A stretch of 31,946 nucleotides of DNA from a virus. The notes under the pieces are model-generated. The model had not been told where the DNA came from and did no database searches. It saw only the letters and a list, made by a program, of their open reading frames with translations. A program made the translations under genes and the position numbers. Numbering within the stretch: the stretch's first letter is position 1; every line of letters begins with the position of its first letter. The stretch covers positions 1 through 31,946 of IMG/VR virus record IMGVR_UViG_3300010885_012697; one strand, 5' to 3'. Below, in pieces: positions 23,785 to 31,946 of this stretch.

Positions 23785-24603
23785 TTAAGGGTAACTTTTC
23801 ATTAACTCTGATTCTGCTGAAAACAATTCTATTTTTGTATCAAAACTATTTGAAAGAGTAAATAAACAGTAATGACCAAGTACACCATGTGACTCTGCAA
23901 CTGAGTTTTTACTAAATAAGAAATACTCCGTTTGAGTAGGGATAGGAGTGGTCCATATAGGAGTGGTATCAATAATAATATAGTTGTCTCCTAAAGGATA
24001 GTTCTGAATAACACTAGTTACTATACCTGCGCCTATTGCACCTGCTGAAAAGTAAACAATGTCACCAATGCTTATTATGCTCCCTATTGCTATAAGAGGG
24101 GTTATTGAGAAGTTTATAGTTGCCGTACCTACACCAAATACAACTGATAAACTATTGCCAATTCCATTTACACTTCTTAAAGGATACTCTTGTGGACCCA
24201 TTGGTATTGCACCATCATTTCTTACAAATGCAAACCAAGTCGCTTCTTTCCTTTCAAACCATGCTTGCTCTATATACCCTGTATATTGTAAGTCAGTAGT
24301 TAAGGTTGCAGACCAAGGTGCATCACCTACCAAGTCCATTGTCTTAAATAATTTATTCTCAAGAGGTAAGTCATTTAATACACTTGTAAGTCCTGTTGGG
24401 GTAAATGGGTCTAGTGGTGGTACGTTTTGTGCGCACCATGTGGTATAGAACGTGTTTCTTTTAATGTTTACGCTATGCCTATATAAATTACCCCCTTTAA
24501 ATGAATAGAAATAATTATTCATGCCTATCATCCAATCAGGATTATAAGAATAGAATGAAGGCCATCCTTGTGCATTTGGGCTATATGTAAGTGTTTTAAA
24601 CAT
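23785..24603 (-). CDS. Tail structural protein, crAss-like GWxSFYSY family
   Basis: A 272-residue protein beginning MFKTLTYSPNAQGWPSFYSY, followed by NPDWMIGMNNYFYSFKGGNL and YRH. In many Bacteroidetes podoviruses and crAss-like phages, as far as I recall, this same stretch occurs inside one large tail (muzzle-type) protein, directly after a YDPYMNEYVLT-like strand. Here that strand is in the 1617-residue protein upstream, and this part is a separate gene. The following part (VLNDLPLENKLFKTMDLVGD; YIEQAWFERKEATWFAFVRN) also fits that domain, and beta-rich repeats complete the protein. It is probably a tail or nozzle subunit that packs against the 1617-residue protein. Confidence 0.65.
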   Translation of the reverse strand: MFKTLTYSPNAQGWPSFYSYNPDWMIGMNNYFYSFKGGNLYRHSVNIKRNTFYTTWCAQNVPPLDPFTPTGLTSVLNDLPLENKLFKTMDLVGDAPWSATLTTDLQYTGYIEQAWFERKEATWFAFVRNDGAIPMGPQEYPLRSVNGIGNSLSVVFGVGTATINFSITPLIAIGSIISIGDIVYFSAGAIGAGIVTSVIQNYPLGDNYIIIDTTPIWTTPIPTQTEYFLFSKNSVAESHGVLGHYCLFTLSNSFDTKIELFSAESELMKSYP

Positions 24604-24605
24604 GT

Positions 24606-24788
24606 CTATTTACAATAAGTAAATGGTTCTAATATCCAATATCCAAGAACAAGGTCAAGATACCAATACCTGCAAATGGTGCCGTCTGAATAGTACCCTT
24701 CTGCTGCTGCATATAACATAGATGCGTCACTATAAATGTATGTAGCGCTTGCCAAATCTACTGAATTTAAAAAATATGTTGCCGGCAT
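24606..24788 (-). CDS. 60-aa YYSDG-motif protein
   Basis: A 60-residue protein (MPATYFLNSVDLASATYIYS, then DASMLYAAAEGYYSDGTICR and YWYLDLVLGYWILEPFTYCK). The pattern 'AT-IYSDAS-L--AA-GYYSDG---R' and a closing Cys is one I associate with C-terminal modules of phage tail fibres and with short stand-alone tail proteins. It lies between the two tail genes, two bases before the 272-residue gene, and has a -7-like element 21 bases upstream. It may be a detached module of the tail protein or a small receptor-contact subunit. Function is inferred from motif and position. Confidence 0.55.
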   Translation of the reverse strand: MPATYFLNSVDLASATYIYSDASMLYAAAEGYYSDGTICRYWYLDLVLGYWILEPFTYCK

Positions 24789-24808
24789 AGTATTGCTTAT
24801 TAGTTATG

Positions 24809-24816
24809 CAAAATTA
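24809..24816 (-). promoter_or_regulatory. Putative -7 promoter element in the tail gene cluster
   Basis: On the minus strand this reads TAATTTTG, a TAnnTTTG match in the 43-base gap between the 1617-residue tail gene and the 60-residue gene. There is no clear -33 element, and AT-rich DNA will give chance matches, so support is weak. Confidence 0.3.
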
Positions 24817-24831
24817 ACATTTTTATTTTAC

Positions 24832-27800
24832 TTAACCGCAATTACATTCTATCGGGGTAAATATTAGATTTTCAACATAGTCAATACCTAAACTCACATC
24901 AAAGTACGAGATAACACTAGACATACAGTATTCATATGTTTGTCCTGCAAGGAAATTAAGCGTAGTTGCGCCTCCACCGCATAGAAGTTCACCTGTGAAT
25001 GCTATATCTTCTCCTCCCGAGTTAAATATGCTATAAGACTGACATTCTGCACAACAATAGCAACCTATATATGTATATGTAAATCCGGGGATTCGCTCAG
25101 GGATAAGGAAGTCCCTAGCACATATAAATATACCTGCGTCTCTAGGGAACGTATAACTTACAGGGTCAAACTCTCCAATAACAGCATTAAGTCCATCACA
25201 ATTAACATACTGAACACCAAAATAAGACTCTCCGGTATTATTTACTACCAACCATGTTCCGCACTCACAAACCGAGCATTCGAGACAAGCGACATCACAA
25301 CTCACTTCGCTATAACATAATTCAACCTCAGTGGTACTTCTTAAGTCCCAAATCAAATAAAGATTATCAAATAAGCTTGGCACAGAAAAAACTGCGGAGT
25401 TCTGATTTCCAACAGTTACTATTGGAGTCACAACATTTGCTATTGATAGTAGTGTTGCTATAGCTGCAGGTGTATTTGGATAATTAATATTTGTGGTTGT
25501 CCATAAAAATCTATTCGGAGGGTCAATAAAGTCATAGTTATCAAACCCAATTTTATTTGTATATAGTGTCATATCTACTCCGGGGTAAGGGAAGCTACCC
25601 TGTCCTTGGAATCCTACCGCTGCATTATAATATGAAACAAGTGGAACAGCTGTACCTGAAGCAAATGTAACTTGATTGCTCTGTAATGGAGATGTATAAG
25701 GTATTGTTACATCAGTATAGTTATATTGATTATGAATGAAAAATCCTGCATTGCTATTATCAGTAATTACTACCTCAATTAGTTTTATTTTTTCACATTC
25801 TTGACATTCATTGTTTATATCAAATCCAATTGTTGAACCTGCAGATATAATTATATTAATTTCAAGAGTAAGAACAGACGGATTATTTACATTATAACTA
25901 ACAGTATCTATTCCGACACTTGTTATTAATGTTGAAGTTGTTGTTCCATCATAGGTAGCTGATACAGTAAAGCTTCCTCCTAAAGATATAGATGTTGTTG
26001 CTATGGTAATAGTTCCAATTCCAATACAATCATTTAATTCAATACAATAATTTATCTCTCTATCCGTTGAGTTAGAAGAGTTGTCTATTGAAAATGTATT
26101 GTCTTGGTCGCAATCAAAACACTCCGTTACTATTGGGATACTAATGTCATTGCTAGTCAAAACATATTCATTCATATACGGGTCATATCCTCCAAGTTTC
26201 TGTGTAGTCTGTGAATAGATAAATTCATCTCTAAACCATGTTCGCATACCAAACTCTGATACCACCTGTAACTTATCGTTTTGTGCTGAGTCTCCTTGGA
26301 GCTGTATAACAGCGCCTCTTTTTACATCAGTGAAATATCTATCAGCACCCCATTGAACATAACTTTCAGGGTTGTGGCTTATGCCAAACTTTTCAGTTCT
26401 TGCAATCTGAGTACCCAATACTTCAGGTACAGCAAGTAGCGCTCGCCCTGCACCTGCATCTGACAATAAATTCTTGCCTGCTAATACATACGATATCTTA
26501 TCTTCTTGGATACATAAAACATCAGTCTCTCTACCATCTAATATATAGATATACCCAAAAGATGACTCTAAATATTTATAGTTTAGAAGACCTAAATTAA
26601 ACTCATTAAGCTTATTTAGATTTGACTCAGGGTTATATACCCCACTATAAGTAATATCCGAGAACCTATGCGCTTCTTTGTAGTCTTGCGCAGAGACTGA
26701 GGTTACTCTTTCCCCAAGATTAAACTCTCTACCAATTATTGAGTCTCTAATTTTATAACTCTCCACTCCATTTCCAAATGAAAAACAATTGAAAAACCCT
26801 GTATTTATAATTGCAGGTTGTCCCATTAAAAAGTCTTGATTTTGAACATTTCCTTCATGCTCTCCAATAGACGTAATCCCAAACGATAAATTGTTTTCAA
26901 AGAATACATCAGGCAAGGCATCTATTGGAGCTGTCTCAAATACAAAGTCAGGACTAACAGGTGCTCTACTAATCTTAAATCCAAGCCTAGAAATTGAGTC
27001 ACTAAAAACAGTACACTGAACTGTCCCTGACATCCAAAAAGTTAAGCGGTTATCAGCAGGGTCTCTATTAATATATAATCGCATTATATTAGCTGCTGCA
27101 CCCGCAGTAACAAAAGTATTCATGGCTGATTCGCTATTATTAAAACTTCCCATATAAACGATACTCATACCGGTAGACGGAAGGGCTATTAGCGCTGACA
27201 TAATAGTTGAAGTATTAAATGTAAACCAATCTTCTAAACTATTATAGTCATTTGTTGCAGTAAAATAAACATACGATTGTGACGAATTTACCTCTTTTTC
27301 ACTACAGTCAAAAGTACCTTTTCTATATGTATATACCATTATTCCTATAACAGAACCTGCAGGAACATCTATGTCAGTCCAAGGTGGGCCACCGGGCTCA
27401 GACCAATATACTCTAGTTATTTTTACTCCACTATTAGAGTCTGTATATGGAGGTATAGATGGGATTGTTGCTGCAAAATTAATAGTTTCTAATCTCATGT
27501 ATACACCCGGGAATGGAAAGGCTTGAGAGCCCTTTTCTAAAACAGTAGTATACACACATTCTTGTGTTGCTCCATTTGAGTCTTTTTTTACAATAAGCCT
27601 ATCTCCTACCTCAACCTTTTGTTGATTTTCTCCCTCAAGTAAAAACCAATATAAGCTGTTATTTGCGGTATCTATATAAAGTAATGTTGAGTATACTGTT
27701 TGATATCCTTCTTGGTCAGGCTTTATTACAAACTTATATCTAGTTGCCCAATATGGAGCTACTTGTGAAGTAGGTATAGTTACCCTTATTGAGTTTTGAT

Positions 27801-29685
27801 TTACAGATGAAGAACAAGGAGTATAAACAGTATTGTCAACTGAAACAAGAGCTGTTGATGAACGAAGGAAATCATCCATATAAACTATTCCCACCTCATA
27901 TCCTCTATTGCTATGCAAACTTCTTATTTGCCCAACTTTTGAAAATGTAACAAACTCATCTATTATCTGATAATACTCATATCCATAAGTTCCCGGACTA
28001 GTTAATTGTTCGTATTTAGTTGCAACTATCTGCAAGTCTATATAACTATTTAGGTTACTTGATATTATTTTTATTGGTTCAGCCACAGCATTAATACCTG
28101 CCGCTCTTTTTTCAAAATTAAACGCTAAATTTACGGGCGTTAAACAATTAAATCTATCAGTCAATGTATACCCATCGCAAGATGTTGGATTTGAAGGGAT
28201 AGGGTCATACACAGGAAGTATATTAGCAACCGTACCAATCCAATCTTGGAACTCAACACTTTGTGCTAAATCATATGGACTACTATAACTTGATGTTAAA
28301 AAAAATGTAGCTGACACAAAAGTATTTGGTGTCACACCCATTAAAAATGGACTGCCTGTAAAACTTTCATGAATAAACTCAATGCTAATTCCAATAGAAG
28401 CTCCTGCTATTAAATTAGACGCATATGGAATTAAGTTAGCAAAGTCTATTCTTAATATTGAAAATGGAACAGTATGACTGCCGTCAATAAGATACGTTGA
28501 TGTTTGTTTTGACGTTAATAATGCTTCAAATCCTATTACCTCTTGAATTAACGCTGTCTCATAAGTAAATTGAACAGGGTTTCCAAGTGAAGTCACTAAG
28601 TCATATCCTTCAATATAATTACCATACATTAGCCTATTACCCATAAGGGTTTGTGCTTGAGCAAATCTTGGGACATTATCATATAACCTTAATAACTCAG
28701 ACTCAGGAAGAGTAGTAAATATCTTACTATTATCAAAGCTTATTGATGTATATATATTATTTGGTATCCCTAAGTCTTGTTTATTTTGTTTTTCAATTAT
28801 CTTAATTATATTGCTTTCTGACTGCTTAAATAATAAATCTATACCAACAACAAGAGAGTCACCTGTATAGTAAGTTACCTTACAAGCATTAAATGAGTTT
28901 ATCATTCCCTCATTTAAGTATGCCTCTACAGTTACCTCAAATCCATTTGGAGCGAAAGCAATATCAGACCACTGCGAAGTAGCTGAATACTCTCCATCAG
29001 CATATAAATACCTATAAGCAAATGATATAAACCTCTCTTCTAAAAAGTTTTGTTGACCAACAGTATTTAATAATTGAACAGTTGGAGACTCAGTAGGTGG
29101 CTTCTTAATAACAAGTAGTGACTCTTCAAGTAGCAATGCTGCTGCAATACCACCCGCATCTGTTAATGGAGCACCTGATGGCACAGCATAATTTCTATTT
29201 ATATTTATTACTCTTGGAGCATTATAGTTATCCGTAAAAAATAATAAGTTCTCTATTTTATTTACTCCTGTAATAAGATACTTTGGATTAAAATTTAGAG
29301 TTGTATTTATGTTACCACCATTATCTATAGTGATAACGTGATAAGTAAGGAATGAATTATTTGTGTTAAAAGATACAAGTAAGTCAAGCTTACCCGTTAG
29401 TCCTAATGGAAAATTTGGGTCATGTACAAACCAATATACTGTCTCCATTGCTCCATCTTCATAAGCACCAATGCACCTTGCATCTACGCTTAAAGGAGTA
29501 TTTAGAAATTTTAAGGCTGTTAACGGAACATTTCCTTTTGTGTTTTCGATAACTCCAAATTCAGAGTTTTCCGTTGAACCCATACGCACGTTCATAGCGT
29601 CAATGTACTCGCCATTTGGAACAACTCTTTCATCAAAAGTTTTGTTCATTTTTCCTGCAACAAAATTCCTACTAAATTTCGGCAT
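24832..29685 (-). CDS. Large tail (tubular/muzzle-like) protein, 1617 aa
   Basis: The N-terminus reads MPKFSRNFVAGKMNKTFDER, then VVPNGEYIDAMNVRMGS, TENSEFGVIENTKGN. This F-x2-G-x-MNK-x2-DER ... NGEY-DA-NVR-GST-NS-x-GV-EN-KGN signature marks a tail protein family of Bacteroidetes podoviruses that resembles the muzzle protein of crAss-like phages and, loosely, T7 tail tubular protein gp12. Residues 60-1180 are a large beta-rich body, ending in GGYDPYMNEYVLTSN (about 1163-1178). After that comes a Cys-rich region (about 1187-1617), whose last about 160 residues carry clustered C-x2-C and C-x-C pairs and two similar modules. It starts one base after the connector gene. It is probably the tail nozzle, with host-contact modules at the end. 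Confidence 0.75.
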   Translation of the reverse strand: MPKFSRNFVAGKMNKTFDERVVPNGEYIDAMNVRMGSTENSEFGVIENTKGNVPLTALKFLNTPLSVDARCIGAYEDGAMETVYWFVHDPNFPLGLTGKLDLLVSFNTNNSFLTYHVITIDNGGNINTTLNFNPKYLITGVNKIENLLFFTDNYNAPRVININRNYAVPSGAPLTDAGGIAAALLLEESLLVIKKPPTESPTVQLLNTVGQQNFLEERFISFAYRYLYADGEYSATSQWSDIAFAPNGFEVTVEAYLNEGMINSFNACKVTYYTGDSLVVGIDLLFKQSESNIIKIIEKQNKQDLGIPNNIYTSISFDNSKIFTTLPESELLRLYDNVPRFAQAQTLMGNRLMYGNYIEGYDLVTSLGNPVQFTYETALIQEVIGFEALLTSKQTSTYLIDGSHTVPFSILRIDFANLIPYASNLIAGASIGISIEFIHESFTGSPFLMGVTPNTFVSATFFLTSSYSSPYDLAQSVEFQDWIGTVANILPVYDPIPSNPTSCDGYTLTDRFNCLTPVNLAFNFEKRAAGINAVAEPIKIISSNLNSYIDLQIVATKYEQLTSPGTYGYEYYQIIDEFVTFSKVGQIRSLHSNRGYEVGIVYMDDFLRSSTALVSVDNTVYTPCSSSVNQNSIRVTIPTSQVAPYWATRYKFVIKPDQEGYQTVYSTLLYIDTANNSLYWFLLEGENQQKVEVGDRLIVKKDSNGATQECVYTTVLEKGSQAFPFPGVYMRLETINFAATIPSIPPYTDSNSGVKITRVYWSEPGGPPWTDIDVPAGSVIGIMVYTYRKGTFDCSEKEVNSSQSYVYFTATNDYNSLEDWFTFNTSTIMSALIALPSTGMSIVYMGSFNNSESAMNTFVTAGAAANIMRLYINRDPADNRLTFWMSGTVQCTVFSDSISRLGFKISRAPVSPDFVFETAPIDALPDVFFENNLSFGITSIGEHEGNVQNQDFLMGQPAIINTGFFNCFSFGNGVESYKIRDSIIGREFNLGERVTSVSAQDYKEAHRFSDITYSGVYNPESNLNKLNEFNLGLLNYKYLESSFGYIYILDGRETDVLCIQEDKISYVLAGKNLLSDAGAGRALLAVPEVLGTQIARTEKFGISHNPESYVQWGADRYFTDVKRGAVIQLQGDSAQNDKLQVVSEFGMRTWFRDEFIYSQTTQKLGGYDPYMNEYVLTSNDISIPIVTECFDCDQDNTFSIDNSSNSTDREINYCIELNDCIGIGTITIATTSISLGGSFTVSATYDGTTTSTLITSVGIDTVSYNVNNPSVLTLEINIIISAGSTIGFDINNECQECEKIKLIEVVITDNSNAGFFIHNQYNYTDVTIPYTSPLQSNQVTFASGTAVPLVSYYNAAVGFQGQGSFPYPGVDMTLYTNKIGFDNYDFIDPPNRFLWTTTNINYPNTPAAIATLLSIANVVTPIVTVGNQNSAVFSVPSLFDNLYLIWDLRSTTEVELCYSEVSCDVACLECSVCECGTWLVVNNTGESYFGVQYVNCDGLNAVIGEFDPVSYTFPRDAGIFICARDFLIPERIPGFTYTYIGCYCCAECQSYSIFNSGGEDIAFTGELLCGGGATTLNFLAGQTYEYCMSSVISYFDVSLGIDYVENLIFTPIECNCG

Positions 29686-29686
29686 A

Positions 29687-30610
29687 CTATTTTAGTATTT
29701 TATCTAAGCCCCTTAAGTTCATTAAAAGTCTTCCGGGGTGAATATTACTTATTCTTATCTTAGCATTTCTTAATAATGCTTGCTTATCTTTTTTGGCTCT
29801 TTGAATAACATATTCTTGAACGCCGAATTTAGCGTTTAAAACCTCATATTTTATGTAAGCATAAATATAAGCCTCAAATAATTTATTTATTGTTATTAGA
29901 GAATTGTCTCCATTCTCCATACCATCTGAAACATATTCAAGAATACATAATCGCTCTGACATTCCTGAATCAAAATTAATCACACCTGCCTTTTTATCTA
30001 CATTAAATGTAGGGTTAGCATTTGCGGTCTCTGTATTCAGTCCATATCTTGTTCCAATTGCATAATCAAAATACCAAAAACCATCTACATTATACCCTGC
30101 TTGATTATCAAATTGATTCCCTTTGTTTAGATAGATTGATTTTTTTGTTCCTGTAATTCTATCATAATCTATAGCTGAGTTCTGAGGAGATAAAGCATTT
30201 CCATTTTGGTCAAACAATATATTTGAAAGGTTATCTTGAAGGTATGCTCCTGAAGATAATGTCTGTATGTTTTCACTTAATGGTCTTAGAACGCCATTCT
30301 CATATACCGATATCCTTACCCAATTTACATAATCAGATGGTAGAATATATCGTAATGTATTTGGAACATTTAGTTCTAAAACTTTTATCTCTTTAAACGC
30401 ATCGTAGTTAAGCTCTTGAACAGCACGCTTTGCGTGGAACAATATCTTGAACCTCTCCTCATTATTTACTAATGAGTGGTTTCCCGAATACATTAAAAGA
30501 AAATTAGTTACAACATCAGCTAAACTAACATATTGATAAGACCCCCAATTTAAGTCTTCAGGGTTATTACCATTATTTTCATAATATTCGTATTGTGATA
30601 TATATGTCAT
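29687..30610 (-). CDS. Head-tail connector / ring (tail tubular A-like) protein
   Basis: A 307-residue protein. After an acidic N-terminus it has a helical segment with RFKILFHAKRAVQELNYDAF, then KEIKVLELNVPNTLRYILPS and DYVNWVRISVYENGVLRPLS. This helix followed by 'KE-K-LEL-VP---R--LPSDYVNWVRIS' is the typical core of the neck or ring proteins of Bacteroidetes podoviruses and crAss-like phages and fills the place of T7 gp11. The C-terminal part (FEAYIYAYIKYEVLNAKFGV, basic helix after it) would face the portal or adjacent ring. It is encoded one base before the large tail gene and ten bases after the 31610 gene, consistent with a joint neck-tail operon. Confidence 0.7.
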   Translation of the reverse strand: MTYISQYEYYENNGNNPEDLNWGSYQYVSLADVVTNFLLMYSGNHSLVNNEERFKILFHAKRAVQELNYDAFKEIKVLELNVPNTLRYILPSDYVNWVRISVYENGVLRPLSENIQTLSSGAYLQDNLSNILFDQNGNALSPQNSAIDYDRITGTKKSIYLNKGNQFDNQAGYNVDGFWYFDYAIGTRYGLNTETANANPTFNVDKKAGVINFDSGMSERLCILEYVSDGMENGDNSLITINKLFEAYIYAYIKYEVLNAKFGVQEYVIQRAKKDKQALLRNAKIRISNIHPGRLLMNLRGLDKILK

Positions 30611-30620
30611 ATTTTACTAT

Positions 30621-31610
30621 TTATTGTTGCATACTAAATGATGGCTGTTCATGTTGTTCTTGAGCCATTGCATATTGAACAACATCCGCTTCACGAATTG
30701 ATACTCCACAATACTGACATATCTTCATTACTAACTTATACCCATCTTCAATTGGTAATTCAAAGTCTTGGTAATCAAGTTGTGATTGGTCAAATACAGG
30801 CTCACCATTTGCTAAAGAAATATATGTCCATTTAGGGTCTTTAGGATATCTAAAATAATCATTTCTTACTGCTCCATAACCCTGTATGCTTATAGGATAT
30901 AAAGACATATAATCACTTATATTTGTATAAGATGGATACATCAATGTTGGACTTGTAATCGATGAATTTTGCAATAAAAGTATTTTACTATTTGAAACCT
31001 TTTCAGCTTCAGAATAATTTGAACCTGAATATATTGCATATTTTTCTCCTGCTAATAAATTCTGAAAAATATTATCTTGTAAGTCTAATGTATCTACTGA
31101 AGTAGTTAAAGACTGTACAGTAGAGCTTTGGAATGTTGTTAAGTTTAAAACAATATCTCCAACTTTAACGCCTAAAGCAGGAAAGTTTACTGTTGCATCT
31201 ATTAATTGAAAGTTGGATTGTGAAGTGTTTGTTCCATTAATTATTTTTTTTGTATATACAATTACTTTATTAATCATATATGCAGAACTACCAACAGTAG
31301 TTGGTGATGGAAGATAAAAATTATTAGTTAGATTACCTGAAGTTGAAAGTTGTGGGAAAATGAAATCACTTTCTAAAAAACCTTCCATTACTTCCATAAT
31401 AGGTTTACTAATATCTGCGTAATCAGAACCTGATGACCTTGCATTTTCAGCTAATATTGATTTATTATAGCTACTAAAATACTCTTCGTAAAGTTCCATT
31501 TGCGCATTAGTTGCATATAAATTAAAATCAGATGGAGAAATATATCCATAGTTATTTTTATTTAATATGGCTATTACAGTGTTTCTTACGGAGTTTATCA
31601 TTACAGACAT
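30621..31610 (-). CDS. Virion neck/ring-type structural protein
   Basis: A 329-residue protein. The N-terminus MSVMINSVRNTVIAILNKNN, then YGYISPSDFNLYATNAQMEL and YEEYFSSYN, is a helical pattern I recognise from predicted structural proteins of Bacteroidetes podoviruses, where it precedes the ring/tubular gene. The middle is beta-rich; the end has YFRYPKDPKWTYISL and a helix IEDGYKLVMKICQYCGVSIR. The Met at residue 4 (MINSVRN, codon at 31599-31601) is a plausible alternative start, because it would leave a longer leader after the -7 element at 31626-31633. A role at the portal-tail junction is inferred from order; the exact subunit is not known. Confidence 0.65.
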   Translation of the reverse strand: MSVMINSVRNTVIAILNKNNYGYISPSDFNLYATNAQMELYEEYFSSYNKSILAENARSSGSDYADISKPIMEVMEGFLESDFIFPQLSTSGNLTNNFYLPSPTTVGSSAYMINKVIVYTKKIINGTNTSQSNFQLIDATVNFPALGVKVGDIVLNLTTFQSSTVQSLTTSVDTLDLQDNIFQNLLAGEKYAIYSGSNYSEAEKVSNSKILLLQNSSITSPTLMYPSYTNISDYMSLYPISIQGYGAVRNDYFRYPKDPKWTYISLANGEPVFDQSQLDYQDFELPIEDGYKLVMKICQYCGVSIREADVVQYAMAQEQHEQPSFSMQQ

Positions 31611-31625
31611 ACGCTATTCTTTTTA

Positions 31626-31633
31626 CAAAGATA
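31626..31633 (-). promoter_or_regulatory. Putative Bacteroidetes -7 promoter element for the neck-tail genes
   Basis: On the minus strand this reads TATCTTTG (TAnnTTTG), directly after the T-tract of the terminator at 31636-31664 and 16 bases before the start codon at 31610. The terminator-then-promoter layout supports a transcript start here. There is no clear -33 element, and the leader would be short. Confidence 0.5.
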
Positions 31634-31635
31634 AT

Positions 31636-31664
31636 AAAAAAAAAGGCACTCTATTAAAGCGCCT
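31636..31664 (-). terminator. Rho-independent terminator between late transcripts
   Basis: On the minus strand AGGCGCT, a 7-base loop and AGTGCCT form a 7-bp stem with one G-T wobble, followed by nine T. It lies 23 bases beyond the stop of the partial gene at the right edge. It is the clearest terminator in the window and GC-rich against its AT-rich surroundings. Confidence 0.85.
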
Positions 31665-31687
31665 CTTTGTTTCTAAATTAATTAATA

Positions 31688-31945
31688 TTACGCTATAGAA
31701 ATATTTGATACTGCATAAGGTAAATTTTCAACAGTGTATAAAACATTTGTCCACGATGTTGTCAAAGCAGCAACAACTGCATTTTGAATTGCATCACGCA
31801 TAGTTTCATCACCTGCTCCTGCTGTAGCATGTGTAATTGTTACAACATCTGTACCTGTAGATGATTTGTAATGAATCCCAACTGTTGTTGTAGAGTCTTG
31901 CTCAATTAATACAATACCTGTTGCAGATACTATTTGTACTTGTTG
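31688..31945 (-). CDS. C-terminal part of a small structural-type protein (partial)
   Basis: The last 85 residues of a protein whose start lies beyond the right edge of the window; TAA is at 31688-31690. The visible part reads QQVQIVSATGIVLIEQDSTT, then TVGIHYKSSTGTDVVTITHA, and a helix GDETMRDAIQNAVVAALTTS before the C-terminus. It is rich in Thr, Val and Ala, alternates strands and one helix, and has no charged clusters. This suits a small virion protein such as a decoration or capsid-associated subunit, or a short scaffold-like protein encoded just after the capsid genes. I do not recognise a family, and the role is inferred from its place before the neck genes. Confidence 0.6.
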   Translation of the reverse strand, partial: QQVQIVSATGIVLIEQDSTTTVGIHYKSSTGTDVVTITHATAGAGDETMRDAIQNAVVAALTTSWTNVLYTVENLPYAVSNISIA

Positions 31946-31946
31946 A

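Noticed and set aside
24059-24448. A 129-codon plus-strand frame
   Set aside because: It lies wholly antisense to the 272-residue tail protein, whose sequence is recognisable, and has no start signal or family pattern.
1-31946. CRISPR arrays, tRNA genes, insertion sequences and integrase or attachment sites
   Set aside because: No regularly spaced repeats, no tRNA-like cloverleaf with CCA end, no transposase or integrase motifs were recognised on reading both strands; a tRNA scan was not possible.

Overview
This window is an internal segment of an AT-rich double-stranded DNA phage genome. The host is most likely a Bacteroidetes bacterium, probably of the Flavobacteriia. The evidence is the protein families present (BT4734/VirE-type primase N-terminus, DUF3846, DUF1071-type annealing protein, a FxxGxMNKxxDER-type tail protein), A-rich leaders without Shine-Dalgarno sites, and several matches to the Bacteroidetes -7 promoter element TAnnTTTG. 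The tail and ejection genes point to a short-tailed (podovirus) particle with T7-like and crAss-like features. No terminase, portal, major capsid protein, DNA polymerase, RNA polymerase, integrase, lysis gene, tRNA or CRISPR array was recognised.

Plus strand, 1-4530: tightly packed, often overlapping small early-type genes. They include a DUF3846 protein, a secreted protein with a signal peptide, small membrane proteins, a zinc-binding-like protein, a duplicated gene pair and two stand-alone proteins resembling DnaA domain IV (the DnaA-box-binding domain). A hairpin-rich intergenic stretch lies at 2620-2680.

Plus strand, 4539-11465: the replication and recombination module. In order it holds a single-strand annealing protein (DUF1071/Sak3 type), a RecE-like PD-(D/E)XK exonuclease, a small ORF, an SSB-like protein with an acidic ...DDLPF tail, a terminator and repeat-rich control region (6331-6529), a primase-helicase fusion, an SNF2-like SF2 helicase, a VRR-NUC nuclease and a further PD-(D/E)XK-like protein. 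Genes after 6530 nearly all overlap and probably form one operon. It ends at a hairpin plus T-tract at 11448-11494, where the two gene blocks converge.

Minus strand, 31945-11493: the late virion module, read right to left. It holds the end of an unknown small structural-type protein, a terminator, two connector/ring-type proteins, a 1617-aa tail (tubular or 'muzzle'-like) protein with a Cys-rich C-terminus, a 60-aa ORF, a 272-aa tail protein that looks like a detached part of the large tail protein, and three proteins at the positions of the T7 internal ejection proteins gp14, gp15 and gp16. The last is a single uninterrupted 3310-aa ORF covering almost a third of the window.

The plausible division of labour is that the plus-strand genes take over and copy the genome by recombination-coupled replication, while the minus-strand genes build the neck, the tail and the set of proteins ejected into the host. 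All family assignments rest on motif recognition by eye; no database search was run.
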